64,000 nt of DNA from positions 1 through 64,000 of the forward strand of contig JADJLN010000001.1 of NCBI GenBank assembly GCA_016710115.1, in the 5' to 3' direction. The notes beneath the pieces were generated by a model. It saw only the letters and a list, made by a program, of their open reading frames with translations, was not told the DNA's origin and did not search any database. This document shows, one piece after another, positions 19,842-29,569 of the stretch (its first letter is position 1; each line of letters opens with the position of its first letter). A program made the translations under genes and the position numbers. This DNA is from Saprospiraceae bacterium (GTDB lineage Bacteria > Bacteroidota > Bacteroidia > Chitinophagales > Saprospiraceae).

Positions 19842-22800
19842 ATGCCAAAGTGGACTGTCCTGTTCCTTCTAACACTGTACTTTCTGCCTGTTTCACCCGT
19901 GCAGGCACAGCTGGATACAGTCCATTGGATTCCTCCCTTCCATGCACGGGATACCCGTGGTCAGCAATATCTCTACCTGACCACTCCAGAAGTAATCCCT
20001 TTTTCTGTGACGATCTCTACGGGTACAGGAAGTGCCATCATCGATGGAAGCGGGGTGACACTCAATACGATTACGCTGTCGAATGCGGCACCGGTTCGTA
20101 TCTATCTGGGCAACGGAGATGCTTTTCCCCTGGATAATCTCGTGACGCTTACCCGAGTCAATCAACTCCACCAACCGTTGAATGACAAGGGGATCCTACT
20201 GTCTGCTTCCAGCCCGTTTTATGCCAATTTTCGCACGCGCACTACAGATCAGGCAGGATCACTGACCGCCAAGGGAACGGCGGCATTGGGTACCTCCTTC
20301 CGCATCGGTCATGTTTTCAATTCCGTTGTGAGCGGATCCAACACCGGGAACCGATCCAACTTTTTTAGCATCATGGCTACGCAAGACAATACGGTGATCA
20401 CCATTTCCGAATTTTCACCCGGGATCGGACTGGAAACCGGGTCCGGGATCGTCTATCCAGCCGGACCGTACCAGGTTACGCTACAGGCTGGGCAATGTTA
20501 TGTGGCCAGTGTTTACATCGATCAAAACAAACCCCTGATCAACGAAAACGGCCTGATGGGATGTCTGGTAGAATCCTCCAATCCGATCGTGGTGAATTGC
20601 GGTACCTGGTTGGGATCGCCTTTCAATTACAATTTCAAGGATATTGGCATTGACCAGATCGTTCCTGTTGAACAGGTTGGGAAAGAATATGTCACCATCC
20701 GCGGTGATGGTCATGATGAACTGGAAACACCGATCATCATTGCAACGGAAGACAGCACGGAAATCTATGTCAATGATCTTGTCACACCACTAGCACAGCT
20801 GGATGCCGGTGACTATGTGCGCATCCCGGAGAGTTATTACACAGCTGCTGAGAATATGTATATCCGGGCAACCAGGCCGGTCTATACCTATCAGATGCTC
20901 GGAGGCGCCAATTTCGAACCTACCGGAGGGTTGAATTTCGTGCCACCGGTCAGATGTTCGGATGAGTCCAGCATCAATCACATCATGGATGTCAACAAGA
21001 TCGGTAATACGACCTATGAAGGTAAATTGCTGATCCTGGCCGAAACAGGGAAAACGGTAAAGCTGAATGGTACGACCATGAATCCTGCGTTATTCCAACC
21101 TGTCACGGGCAACCCGGGATATGTGACCTATAAGGTTCCAAATCTGACTGGAAATGTCCGTGTAGATAGTGATGGAGCACTACAGGTCGGGCTATTCGGA
21201 AGAAATAATTATGCCGGATGGGCCGCCTATTTTTCTGGATTTGATAAAGTCATTCGGCCCAAAATTGCCATCACGATCAACTCCTCCTGCGGGGATACCC
21301 TGTCATTACAAAACCTGGAAAACACAGACTCTGTCGTTTGGCACAAGGACAATATTCCACTTGTACAGGCTTCTGATTCCATGCTCACCGGTGTCACTCC
21401 GGGCACTTATTATGCCGTCGCCTACAGAGAATTTTGTGGCGAATTTCTTTGGGATACATCGCTTCAGATCATCATCCCACAACCGCTTGATCTGATCGCA
21501 CAAAGCACCCCGGTTACCTGTCCGGAAATACCCACCGGATCCTTTGCGATCACGACAATTCTCGGCGGATTTTCACCGTATGAGATATCGTATGATGACG
21601 GTCTTTCTTTTAGCCAGGTTCTGTCCAAAGATTCACTTCTTGCAGGGAATTATCCCATTCTTGTCCGCGACTCGCTCGGTTGTGTTTTCAGAGATACGAT
21701 CGAGGTGCTGTCCTTGCCGGATGTCCCCTTGGTTGTCCTGCAAACGCCACCGATGCTGACTTGTATCGATACGGTACAACTCATCGGGATAACAGGCACC
21801 AGCCAGAACGCACCTATGGCCGGATCCTGGACGGGTCCGTTCGGTACGATTCCGGCTGATCTGACACAGGGTTTGTCGGTCAACCAACCCGGGCAGTATA
21901 TCCTGGAATTGACCAACACCACAAACGGGTGTATCCGGGCTGACACGGTTACTATTCTGGCCGATCAGGCGGTACCGATGGTCCAACTGCTGCCGGCGCC
22001 GACATTGACCTGTATCGATACGGTGGTCACGATCCAGAGTCAGACAAACGCAGGCACAAATTTCCAGTACGCCTGGTCATCTCCCAACGGGACCATTCTT
22101 TCAGATCCGACCAGTCCGGAGGTGTACACGTCGTCCACGGGCATGTATTCGTTACTGGTCACCAACCCGATCAACGGATGCACGACTCTGGTTTCCACCC
22201 AGGTGATCGCAGATCAGGTTGTGCCTGTTGTCCAACTGATTGATCCCGGGATACTGACCTGTTTGCTGACGGGACAATGGCTGCAAACAGCAACCCTCCC
22301 GGATCCAGGGTGGCTCTTGACATGGACAAATGAAACGGGTCAAATCATTTCTACAGGAAAGGGTGACAGCGTGTTTGTTCAGGAGGCTGGCATCTTTAAG
22401 CTGACCGTGTCAGATCCGGATAACGGATGTACGGATCAGGTTCAGACAGAAGTGCTTCAGAACATTGAATTGCCAATTGTGGACGCAGGACAGACAACAA
22501 CTCTGACCTGTCATGATACCCTGGTGATGCTGGTGGGGACACTGACCAATTGTACGGGATGTACTCCGGTCTGGAGCCATGCAGCGGGCAGTCCGCTGAG
22601 TCAGCCCAATCAGATCCAGATAGAAACCACGCAGGCTGGTTGGTATCGGTTGCAGACAGTCAATCCGGTCAACGGCTGTATCGGGCAGGACTCGGTACAG
22701 GTGATCCGGATCCCGCAACCGGAAGCCATGAATGTCGTTGCTATTTACCCCAACTGCCAGGATCCGCTCGGCGTACTCGGCTTTGGGCAGGTAACCGGCG

Positions 22801-23498
22801 GTGTCCCTCCCATTGAATATTCGTTTGATGGAGGCGCTTCCTTCAGCAGCGTTAAGCTGTTGGATCCGGCTCCGGCCGGGAACTACACGCTGATGATTCG
22901 CGACAAGACCGGATGCACCCTGGCTGAGGATACCAGTATGACTTCGTTCATTCTTCCTGTACTCGATCTGGAAACAGAAGTGAAGCTGACCTATGGTGAA
23001 TCCTATCAGATCCAGGCGAACACAACGATCCCTCCCGGTGATATTCTATCCATTGCATGGACACCGGAAAGCGATCTGAGCTGTGCGGATTGTCTGGATC
23101 CGATCGCGACACCACTCGAATCGGTAACCTATGAATTGACCTTAACGGACAAGAATGGGTGTACGGTCAAAGCAGTGATCCGGATCGATGTTGAACTGCA
23201 TGTGGATGTGTTTGTGCCCAGTGTTTTTCACCCCGATGGCAATGGGATCAATGATGGTTTTACGGCCTTTGCCAACCCGGAAAAAGTCAAACGGATTGTT
23301 GACCTGCGAATTTATGACCGATGGGGGAATGCGCTGTTCCACACGACAGATATTCCGGTGAATCAGACCGGTTTCGGATGGGATGGAACGTATCGGGGCG
23401 AACCAATGGATCCCGCAGTCTTTGTCTACGTGGTTGAAGTTGAATTCATCAACAATCAGCGTCGACTCATCAAGGGCGATGTGACACTGGCCCGATAA
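19842..23498 (+). CDS. Large surface protein: IgGFc-binding-like domain, repeats, CHU_C gliding-type sorting domain
   Basis: 1218 residues from the ATG at 19842, where the signal peptide (LFLLTLYFLPVSPVQAQ) begins; the longer frame would place extra residues upstream and overlaps a terminator. Residues about 150-450 resemble the IgGFc-binding N-terminal domain (SNFFSIMATQDNTVITI, IIIATEDSTEIYVND). Then come about six Ig/SprB-like repeats, each with a TCIDT or TCHDT start and an NPxNGC end. The last 95 residues (VFVPSVFHPDGNGINDGF, LRIYDRWGNALF, DVTLAR) are the gliding-motility-associated CHU_C domain, a type B T9SS signal. Probably an adhesin or surface-filament component. Confidence 0.88.
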   Translation: MPKWTVLFLLTLYFLPVSPVQAQLDTVHWIPPFHARDTRGQQYLYLTTPEVIPFSVTISTGTGSAIIDGSGVTLNTITLSNAAPVRIYLGNGDAFPLDNLVTLTRVNQLHQPLNDKGILLSASSPFYANFRTRTTDQAGSLTAKGTAALGTSFRIGHVFNSVVSGSNTGNRSNFFSIMATQDNTVITISEFSPGIGLETGSGIVYPAGPYQVTLQAGQCYVASVYIDQNKPLINENGLMGCLVESSNPIVVNCGTWLGSPFNYNFKDIGIDQIVPVEQVGKEYVTIRGDGHDELETPIIIATEDSTEIYVNDLVTPLAQLDAGDYVRIPESYYTAAENMYIRATRPVYTYQMLGGANFEPTGGLNFVPPVRCSDESSINHIMDVNKIGNTTYEGKLLILAETGKTVKLNGTTMNPALFQPVTGNPGYVTYKVPNLTGNVRVDSDGALQVGLFGRNNYAGWAAYFSGFDKVIRPKIAITINSSCGDTLSLQNLENTDSVVWHKDNIPLVQASDSMLTGVTPGTYYAVAYREFCGEFLWDTSLQIIIPQPLDLIAQSTPVTCPEIPTGSFAITTILGGFSPYEISYDDGLSFSQVLSKDSLLAGNYPILVRDSLGCVFRDTIEVLSLPDVPLVVLQTPPMLTCIDTVQLIGITGTSQNAPMAGSWTGPFGTIPADLTQGLSVNQPGQYILELTNTTNGCIRADTVTILADQAVPMVQLLPAPTLTCIDTVVTIQSQTNAGTNFQYAWSSPNGTILSDPTSPEVYTSSTGMYSLLVTNPINGCTTLVSTQVIADQVVPVVQLIDPGILTCLLTGQWLQTATLPDPGWLLTWTNETGQIISTGKGDSVFVQEAGIFKLTVSDPDNGCTDQVQTEVLQNIELPIVDAGQTTTLTCHDTLVMLVGTLTNCTGCTPVWSHAAGSPLSQPNQIQIETTQAGWYRLQTVNPVNGCIGQDSVQVIRIPQPEAMNVVAIYPNCQDPLGVLGFGQVTGGVPPIEYSFDGGASFSSVKLLDPAPAGNYTLMIRDKTGCTLAEDTSMTSFILPVLDLETEVKLTYGESYQIQANTTIPPGDILSIAWTPESDLSCADCLDPIATPLESVTYELTLTDKNGCTVKAVIRIDVELHVDVFVPSVFHPDGNGINDGFTAFANPEKVKRIVDLRIYDRWGNALFHTTDIPVNQTGFGWDGTYRGEPMDPAVFVYVVEVEFINNQRRLIKGDVTLAR

Positions 23499-23576
23499 CA
23501 GAAGCGAAAATTTGTTCAGTTGGACAATGAACGTCAATTTCTCCGGGTTATGTTTGATAGTCAAATCACCCGGTGG

Positions 23577-25751
23577 ATGCATTTTTTCAGATTCTTTCTA
23601 CTGACCGCCTGTTTCATTTCCTTCCTGGTCATCAGCCATGCACAGGAATCTCTTTCGTTGGAAATGATCTGGCATTCTGAACGACTGTTGCCACGAGATG
23701 CCGGGCAGTTTCAGTTCATGAAGGACGGTCGGCATGTGACCCGACTGATCGGAAATACCATCTACCAATACGATTTGTTGAGTGGAAAGGAATCGGATGT
23801 GATCTATAGTCCGGGATATGGCCTTCGGATCCAGGGGTATCAATTCAGCGAGGATGAACAGCGACTACTGATTGAAACAGACCAGGAGAGCATTTACCGC
23901 CGGTCGAAACGAGCCACCTTTTTTGTTTGGGATCGCCAGTCAAAGACCTTGTTTCCCGTTTCCAACGGGGGTAAACAGATGCATGCCTCATTTTCACCGG
24001 ATGGCACACAGGTGGCGTTTGTTCGGGACAATAATCTGTACATCAGCGATTACCTCAGCGGTCAGGAGATCCCGGTCACCACGGACGGCGAGGCGGGCAG
24101 CATCATCAATGGATCGTCGGATTGGGTATACGAGGAGGAATTCAAGCTGGTCCGTGGCTTTGAATGGTCGCCGGATGGTACCCGGATCGCGTATTACAGA
24201 TTTGATGAATCGGATGTTCCTGAATTCACAATGACGATGCACCAGGATAAACCCTATCCGGAATGGACAACGTATAAATATCCCAAGGTTGGCCAACCCG
24301 TGGCCCGAGTGGGAATACAAATCTATGGCCTGGCCAGTGGTCAACACCTTGCACTGGATCTGGGTGAACAGTCGGACCAATATATTCCCAGGATCACATT
24401 CACCAGAGATCCCACTGAATTGTGTGTGACCCGAATGAACCGGGCCCAGGATGAACTCGATCTGATCCTGTTTAATGTTGGAACGGGCGATTCGAGAATC
24501 CTGTTTCATGAGCAAAACAAACACTACATCACTCTCCACGATCATTTGCACTTTTTATCCGGGGGCAAACAATTTATCTGGACCAGTGAAATGGATGGGT
24601 GGAATCATATCTACCTGTATGATTTGGATGGGAAATTGGTGCGCAAGCTGACCAACGGGAAGTGGGAGGTCACCAAGGTTTATGGTGTGGATGAGACCCG
24701 GGGGGAAGTCTGGTTTCAGTCTGCTCAGGAATCTCCGATCAATCGGGAGATCTGCCGGGTATCCATGGCAGATGGCACCATGACGGTTCTGCCTTCAGTT
24801 CCAGGATTTCAAGCCGCTCAATTATCGGCCACATTTGACGTCCTCGTTCATGAAGTGACAACCATCAACATGCCGGCGGCTTATTCCATCCTGGACCGGG
24901 AGGGCGCATTTATCCGGATGATAGAGTCCAATGATGGCCTTCAGAAGGAACAGAAAAAGCATGGTGTCCAACCGGCCGAATTTTTTTCTTTTGAAGGACC
25001 AGACAACACCAATCTCCTTGGATGGATGATCAAACCCTCTCGTTTTGATCCGGAGAAAAGTTATCCCGTCCTCATGTTTGTTTATGGTGGGCCCGGACGC
25101 CAGGAGGTCACAAACGAGTGGATGGGCCAGGAATACTGGTGGTTTCAATACCTCGCCGATCAGGGATTGATCATCGCGGCTGTTGACGCGCGAGGTAGTG
25201 GTGCTCGCGGGGAAGCCTTTAAAAAAATGACCACATTGCAATTGGGCCATTATGAAACGATCGATCAGATCGCAGCGGCTCGGTATCTGGGTGGCTTGCC
25301 TTTTGTGGATGCGGAACGGATCGGTATTTATGGGTGGAGTTATGGTGGATATCTTTCTGCCCTGTGTCTATTCAAGGGTCGTGATCTATTTCGAGCCGGG
25401 ATTTCTGTAGCCCCCGTCACCAACTGGAAGTGGTATGATGCGATCTACACGGAACGATATATGCAGACTGAAAAAACCAATGCTTCAGGGTATGCAGAGA
25501 ATTCGCCGGTCTATTTTGCCGATCAGCTGGAAGGAGATTTTTTACTGGTTCATGGTTTTGCAGATGACAATGTGCATTTTCAACATACAGCGGAATTAAC
25601 CAAGGCGCTTATTGACGCCAACAAGCAGTTTGAATCTTCCATGTATATCAATCAGGCTCACAGTCTGGCAAAGGGGAATGCACGGCTCCACCTGTACACA
25701 AAAATGACTGACTTTTTAACCCGCAGTCTGGGACTGGACATCCGTGAATGA
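23577..25751 (+). CDS. Dipeptidyl peptidase IV (S9B)
   Basis: Releases Xaa-Pro dipeptides from peptide N-termini in the periplasm. 724 residues from the ATG at 23577, which begins a clean signal peptide (FRFFLLTACFISFLVISHAQ). Eight-bladed propeller with the DPP IV glutamate motif SDWVYEEEF, then the alpha/beta-hydrolase domain with nucleophile GWSYGGY, Asp in HGFADDNVH and His in INQAHSLAKG. The last is DxDH in most homologues; here it is QAHS, a modest deviation. Fits with the M20 and PepP peptidases elsewhere in the window for peptide scavenging. Confidence 0.92.
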   Translation: MHFFRFFLLTACFISFLVISHAQESLSLEMIWHSERLLPRDAGQFQFMKDGRHVTRLIGNTIYQYDLLSGKESDVIYSPGYGLRIQGYQFSEDEQRLLIETDQESIYRRSKRATFFVWDRQSKTLFPVSNGGKQMHASFSPDGTQVAFVRDNNLYISDYLSGQEIPVTTDGEAGSIINGSSDWVYEEEFKLVRGFEWSPDGTRIAYYRFDESDVPEFTMTMHQDKPYPEWTTYKYPKVGQPVARVGIQIYGLASGQHLALDLGEQSDQYIPRITFTRDPTELCVTRMNRAQDELDLILFNVGTGDSRILFHEQNKHYITLHDHLHFLSGGKQFIWTSEMDGWNHIYLYDLDGKLVRKLTNGKWEVTKVYGVDETRGEVWFQSAQESPINREICRVSMADGTMTVLPSVPGFQAAQLSATFDVLVHEVTTINMPAAYSILDREGAFIRMIESNDGLQKEQKKHGVQPAEFFSFEGPDNTNLLGWMIKPSRFDPEKSYPVLMFVYGGPGRQEVTNEWMGQEYWWFQYLADQGLIIAAVDARGSGARGEAFKKMTTLQLGHYETIDQIAAARYLGGLPFVDAERIGIYGWSYGGYLSALCLFKGRDLFRAGISVAPVTNWKWYDAIYTERYMQTEKTNASGYAENSPVYFADQLEGDFLLVHGFADDNVHFQHTAELTKALIDANKQFESSMYINQAHSLAKGNARLHLYTKMTDFLTRSLGLDIRE

Positions 25752-25881
25752 GGAGTCGTTTTCCTTTGGTACCTGAACACCACCGGCCTTTATGCATTCC
25801 ATGGCATTTCATTTCTCCTCGACTTCTCGACTTCTCCCCTCGAACTCATAACCTCCAAACTCAAAACCTCTTCCAAGGCAC

Positions 25882-25889
25882 AATATTTG
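25882..25889 (+). promoter_or_regulatory. Weak -7 element for the phosphorelay genes
   Basis: AATATTTG differs from TAnnTTTG at the first base only and lies 13 nt before the hybrid kinase ATG. The sequence before it is pyrimidine-rich and repetitive. Confidence 0.3.
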
Positions 25890-25902
25890 CTCTTGGGACA
25901 GT

Positions 25903-27834
25903 ATGAATGCCATGCCCGCAAGGGAACAAGAGACCCATATCCTCCTTGTCGAGGATGATCCTGCTGATGCCCGACTGATCGAGATCTATCTCGAAGAGTC
26001 GGGCTTTGGTGACTGGGCCATTGACCGTGCACAAACCCTTCAGGAAGCTTTAGACCGGCTGACAGAACAGGACTATGCGATTGTCCTGCTGGATCTCACC
26101 CTGCCGGATGGCACCGGACCGGAAAATATTCGTCGGATCAAATCGGAGTTTCCAGACCAGAATGTGGTCGTTCTCACCGGATTCGACGAACGGGTATTTG
26201 GCATGGAGGCAGTGCAGCAAGGCGCTCAGGATTTTCTGGTCAAAGGTGATTATGATGAAAATTCCCTGGCAAAAACACTTCGTTTTTCTATTGAGCGACA
26301 GAATTTCATCCGCCGCCTGGAGGAGACTCAGAAGATCGCCCGGATCGGAAGTTGGGAATTCCATCCTGATAGCGGTCGGTTGATCCTTTCCGATCAGGTT
26401 CTTTCGCTGACCAAACCGGATCATTCAGAAGTCAAGGACGGTTTGCCCAGTGTGCAGTTGAATCATTTGTTGCGTCGCATCCATCGAATTGCACTTTCGG
26501 GTCGTGAAGTCAATCTCGATACCCGCATGAATATTCCCGGCAATGGTGACCGGTACTTCCATGTTCAGTGCAAGTTGACGCGGAGCTCCACGAATCAGGA
26601 AATTGTGCAGGGAATTTTACAGGATGTGACGGATCGATACCAGACCGAGGAGATGCGAAAGGCAAGAGACCTTGCGCGCAAATCCACCGAGATCCGGGAG
26701 CAGTTCATTGCCAGTATCAGCCATGAAATGCGGACACCGATGAATGCCATCATGGGTCTATCGAATGTGATCCTGTCGGGAGACGGGATACAGGGCGAGC
26801 AGAAACAGATGGTTCAGGCCATTCGGGATGCTTCTGATATCCTGTTGGGAATTGTCAATGATATTCTTGATTTCTCCTCCATCCAGGCTGGAAAGATCCA
26901 GTTTCGGGAACAGCCGTTTTCGATCCGTAGCATGTGCCGGAATCTGGAACAGATCCTGGGGGCGAAGGTCAGGGATAAACAGCTCACCTGGAAAATGCAT
27001 ATCGAAGACCAGGTGCCTGATCTCCTGATCGGGGATAAATTGCGGATGAGTCAGATCCTGTTCAATTTGCTGGGCAATGCGATCAAGTTTACAGAAAGCG
27101 GGCAGGTGGCGCTTTATGTTGAATTGATTGAAAGAAACAGCCAACGGGTCAAATTGATCTTCCGTATAGAAGATACCGGAATCGGCATTCCGGAGGAAGC
27201 GCAACAAAGCATTTTTGAGGATTTCAATCGCGTCAAATACCAGCATAAAACTTACGAGGGTACCGGTCTGGGTCTGGCGATAACCCGGCAACTGGTCGAG
27301 TTGCAGCAAGGCCGGATCTGGTTGGAAAGTCAGGTCGGTGCAGGAAGTACGTTCTTTGTGGACCTGTCTTTTGCAGTGGAATCTGCGCTTGCAAATGGTC
27401 AACATATCCCGGATGTTGTCCAGACCGCTGAAGGTGCCTTCCGTGGGACTATTCTCGTTGTTGAAGATCATAAGATGAACCAATTGGTAGCGCGAAAGAC
27501 CCTGGAGCGTCAATGGCCCGAGGTCCATATCCTGATGGCTGAAAATGGGCAGCTCGCGCTGGATCTGCTTGAACGCCATGATGTGGATCTGGTCCTGATG
27601 GATTTGCAGATGCCGGTCATGGATGGGTATCAGGCAACAGCGCAGATCCGGCGGCATGCCTTGCCCCGCATCCGACTGGTTCCCGTACTGGCCATGACGG
27701 CCAATGCCTATGTTTCGCAGGATACCCAGTTACAGGATAAAGGGTTTACGGATTTTGTCCTCAAGCCCTTTGAACCGGAGCAGCTTTTTGCCCGGATATT
27801 GCAATATGCTCCACTGAAAACGATCAGTCTATGA
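25903..27834 (+). CDS. Hybrid histidine kinase: REC-PAS-HisKA-HATPase-REC
   Basis: 643 residues, no membrane segment, so cytoplasmic. An N-terminal receiver (about 12-128, phospho-acceptor D64 in VLLDLTLPDG) precedes a PAS-like domain (about 140-245, KIARIGSWEFHPDSG), a HisKA dimerisation domain with H274 in SISHEMRTPMNAIMG, an ATPase domain with N box NLLGNAIKF, DTGIGI and GTGLGLAI, and a C-terminal receiver with D567 in LMDLQMPVMDG. Having receivers at both ends means it can take a phosphoryl group from another kinase and pass its own onward. It overlaps the Hpt gene by ATGA, so the likely relay is H274 to D567 to the Hpt histidine. Confidence 0.93.
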   Translation: MNAMPAREQETHILLVEDDPADARLIEIYLEESGFGDWAIDRAQTLQEALDRLTEQDYAIVLLDLTLPDGTGPENIRRIKSEFPDQNVVVLTGFDERVFGMEAVQQGAQDFLVKGDYDENSLAKTLRFSIERQNFIRRLEETQKIARIGSWEFHPDSGRLILSDQVLSLTKPDHSEVKDGLPSVQLNHLLRRIHRIALSGREVNLDTRMNIPGNGDRYFHVQCKLTRSSTNQEIVQGILQDVTDRYQTEEMRKARDLARKSTEIREQFIASISHEMRTPMNAIMGLSNVILSGDGIQGEQKQMVQAIRDASDILLGIVNDILDFSSIQAGKIQFREQPFSIRSMCRNLEQILGAKVRDKQLTWKMHIEDQVPDLLIGDKLRMSQILFNLLGNAIKFTESGQVALYVELIERNSQRVKLIFRIEDTGIGIPEEAQQSIFEDFNRVKYQHKTYEGTGLGLAITRQLVELQQGRIWLESQVGAGSTFFVDLSFAVESALANGQHIPDVVQTAEGAFRGTILVVEDHKMNQLVARKTLERQWPEVHILMAENGQLALDLLERHDVDLVLMDLQMPVMDGYQATAQIRRHALPRIRLVPVLAMTANAYVSQDTQLQDKGFTDFVLKPFEPEQLFARILQYAPLKTISL

Positions 27835-28181
27835 ATACAGGACAGGGGGAGATTGATCTGGATTATCTCAACACCATGAGTGGGGGAGACGCAGACATGC
27901 GCGCCACCCTGCTGGGGATGTTGATCGACGAATTACCTCGTGAAGCGTCCATTTTGCATGATGCAGGGCAACGAGGTGATGTAGCTGCCATCTTCCAGGC
28001 CAGCCATTCCCTCAAATCGACACTGGCATATACCGGACATGCAGAAGCCATCCGGCTCAATAATCAGATCGAAGAGACTAGCCGCCAGGGGAAATGGAGC
28101 GATGAAGATCAGGAACAGCTGGCAGGTCTGTTAGTGAAAATATCGGAACTGATCGCCGGGTTGACCCGTCTTCAGGGTTGA
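27831..28181 (+). CDS. Histidine-containing phosphotransfer (Hpt) protein
   Basis: 116 residues, all-helical, with the Hpt motif ASHSLKSTLAYTG placing the phosphorylated histidine at H59. It overlaps the kinase gene by 4 nt (ATGA) and is almost surely its phosphotransfer partner. A separate Hpt allows several response regulators to be served. The only response regulator next door lacks a normal acceptor Asp, so the final target is probably encoded elsewhere. Confidence 0.88.
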   Translation: MNTGQGEIDLDYLNTMSGGDADMRATLLGMLIDELPREASILHDAGQRGDVAAIFQASHSLKSTLAYTGHAEAIRLNNQIEETSRQGKWSDEDQEQLAGLLVKISELIAGLTRLQG

Positions 28182-28253
28182 GTTTGTATCGCTCTCCCCA
28201 CAGGATTCGTATTTTCGTGCCGGTTGCCGTTTGGTGGCCCAAAAACCATGTTC

Positions 28254-28625
28254 ATGAAAAAGGTTATGCTTGTTGAGGAGGAGGATGTAATGGTAACGGC
28301 CATTGAGTTCCGGTTGCAGAAGATCGGATGCCAGGTCCTTAAGGCCAGGAATGCCGAGACAGCCCATCATTTCTTCCAGATGGACCCGCCGGATCTGGCC
28401 ATTGTCAGTCTGAACCTGCAAAAGAATGGGGGTATGGAGCTGGTCAAGTGGATTCGAGCCGAAAAAGGGAAGGATCTGCCCATTGTAATTATTTCCGAGC
28501 TCGAGCAGGAGGAAGAGGTCATGGAGGCCTATGCTGCGGGTGCGAATGATTTTATCACAAAGCCGTTCAAACCCACGGAGTTGGTGTTACGGGTGATGTA
28601 CCTTCTTGATAAATACGACGCCTGA
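28254..28625 (+). CDS. Stand-alone receiver-like protein without the phospho-acceptor aspartate
   Basis: A single CheY-like domain of about 123 residues. The acidic pocket (LVEEEDVM), the switch Ser (VIISELEQ) and the invariant Lys (FITKPFKPTEL) are in place, but the strand that should carry the acceptor reads LAIVSLNLQ: aligned to the usual LVLLDLNLP, Ser replaces Asp. Such pseudo-receivers signal by binding partners rather than by phosphorylation. Start is either ATG 28248 or 28254. Its stop overlaps the rfbA start by one base. The rest of the fold is well kept, so this is not a decayed gene. Confidence 0.85.
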   Translation: MKKVMLVEEEDVMVTAIEFRLQKIGCQVLKARNAETAHHFFQMDPPDLAIVSLNLQKNGGMELVKWIRAEKGKDLPIVIISELEQEEEVMEAYAAGANDFITKPFKPTELVLRVMYLLDKYDA

Positions 28626-29485
28626 TGAAAGGGATCATTCTCGCTGGTGGGCTAGGCACCCGTCTCTATCCGTTGACCCTGGCTGTGAGCAAACAGCTGA
28701 TGCCTGTGTATGACAAGCCGATGATCTACTATCCATTGTCGACCCTGATGTCGGCCGGGATCAGGGATATTCTGCTGATCTCCACTCCGGAGGATCTGCC
28801 CCATTTCAGAAAACTGCTCAAGGATGGCTCCGAGATCGGCGTCAATTTTTCCTATGTGGAACAGGTGGTGCCTAATGGACTGGCCCAGGCCTTTGTCCTG
28901 GGAAAGGAGTTCGTCGGCAGTGATCCGGTTTCATTGATCCTGGGCGATAATATCTTTTATGGAGCGGGAATGGAAGAAAACCTGCGGGATAATGTCGATC
29001 CGGATGGTGGTGTCGTCTTTGCCTATCAGGTGGCTGATCCGGAACGGTATGGTGTAGTCTCCTTTGATGAGCACTTCAATGCGCTGTCGATAGAAGAAAA
29101 GCCGCAGAATCCCAAATCCAATTATGCGGTGCCCGGCTTGTATTTTTATGATAACGAGGTCGTGACCATTGCCGAGAATTTGAAACCCAGTGCCCGGGGA
29201 GAATACGAGATCACGGATGTCAACAAGATCTACCTGGAGCGCGGAAAACTGAAAGTCAGTGTGCTTGGCCGGGGTACCGCCTGGCTGGATACAGGTACGC
29301 ACAAGTCCCTGCAGCAGGCCGGTCAATTCATCGAGGTCATCGAAGACCGACAGGGGTTGAAGATCGGCTGTATCGAAGAGGTCGCCTGGCAGATGGGCTT
29401 TATCGATGATGCCCAGCTGGAGGCATTGGGGCACAAGTATCTGAAGAGCGGGTATGGGGAGTATCTGTTGAATCTGTTGAAGTAA
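28625..29485 (+). CDS. rfbA: Glucose-1-phosphate thymidylyltransferase
   Basis: Makes dTDP-glucose from glucose 1-phosphate and dTTP, the first step to dTDP-L-rhamnose for surface polysaccharide. 286 residues, the usual size. Nucleotide-binding motif GIILAGGLGTRLYPLT, then KQLMPVYDKPMIYYP, LILGDNIFYG with the metal-binding Asp and SIEEKPQNPKSNYAV. The other rhamnose genes are not adjacent. Translationally coupled (TGATG) to the pseudo-receiver, an odd partnership that may place sugar-nucleotide supply under the phosphorelay. Confidence 0.95.
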   Translation: MKGIILAGGLGTRLYPLTLAVSKQLMPVYDKPMIYYPLSTLMSAGIRDILLISTPEDLPHFRKLLKDGSEIGVNFSYVEQVVPNGLAQAFVLGKEFVGSDPVSLILGDNIFYGAGMEENLRDNVDPDGGVVFAYQVADPERYGVVSFDEHFNALSIEEKPQNPKSNYAVPGLYFYDNEVVTIAENLKPSARGEYEITDVNKIYLERGKLKVSVLGRGTAWLDTGTHKSLQQAGQFIEVIEDRQGLKIGCIEEVAWQMGFIDDAQLEALGHKYLKSGYGEYLLNLLK

Positions 29486-29569
29486 GCTGTTCGTCCCCCC
29501 GAGTACTCGGGGTCGGGGCCAAGCACGTTAGTGGCTGTCGCTACCTGGGCAGCAGGCTCCACCTGGGCG

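Noticed and set aside
26758..27657. 299-codon minus-strand frame opposite the hybrid kinase
   Set aside because: Shadow; kinase motifs run through the whole stretch.
29497..29512. Terminator of rfbA
   Set aside because: The palindrome has no T run on either side; kept as a dispersed repeat instead.
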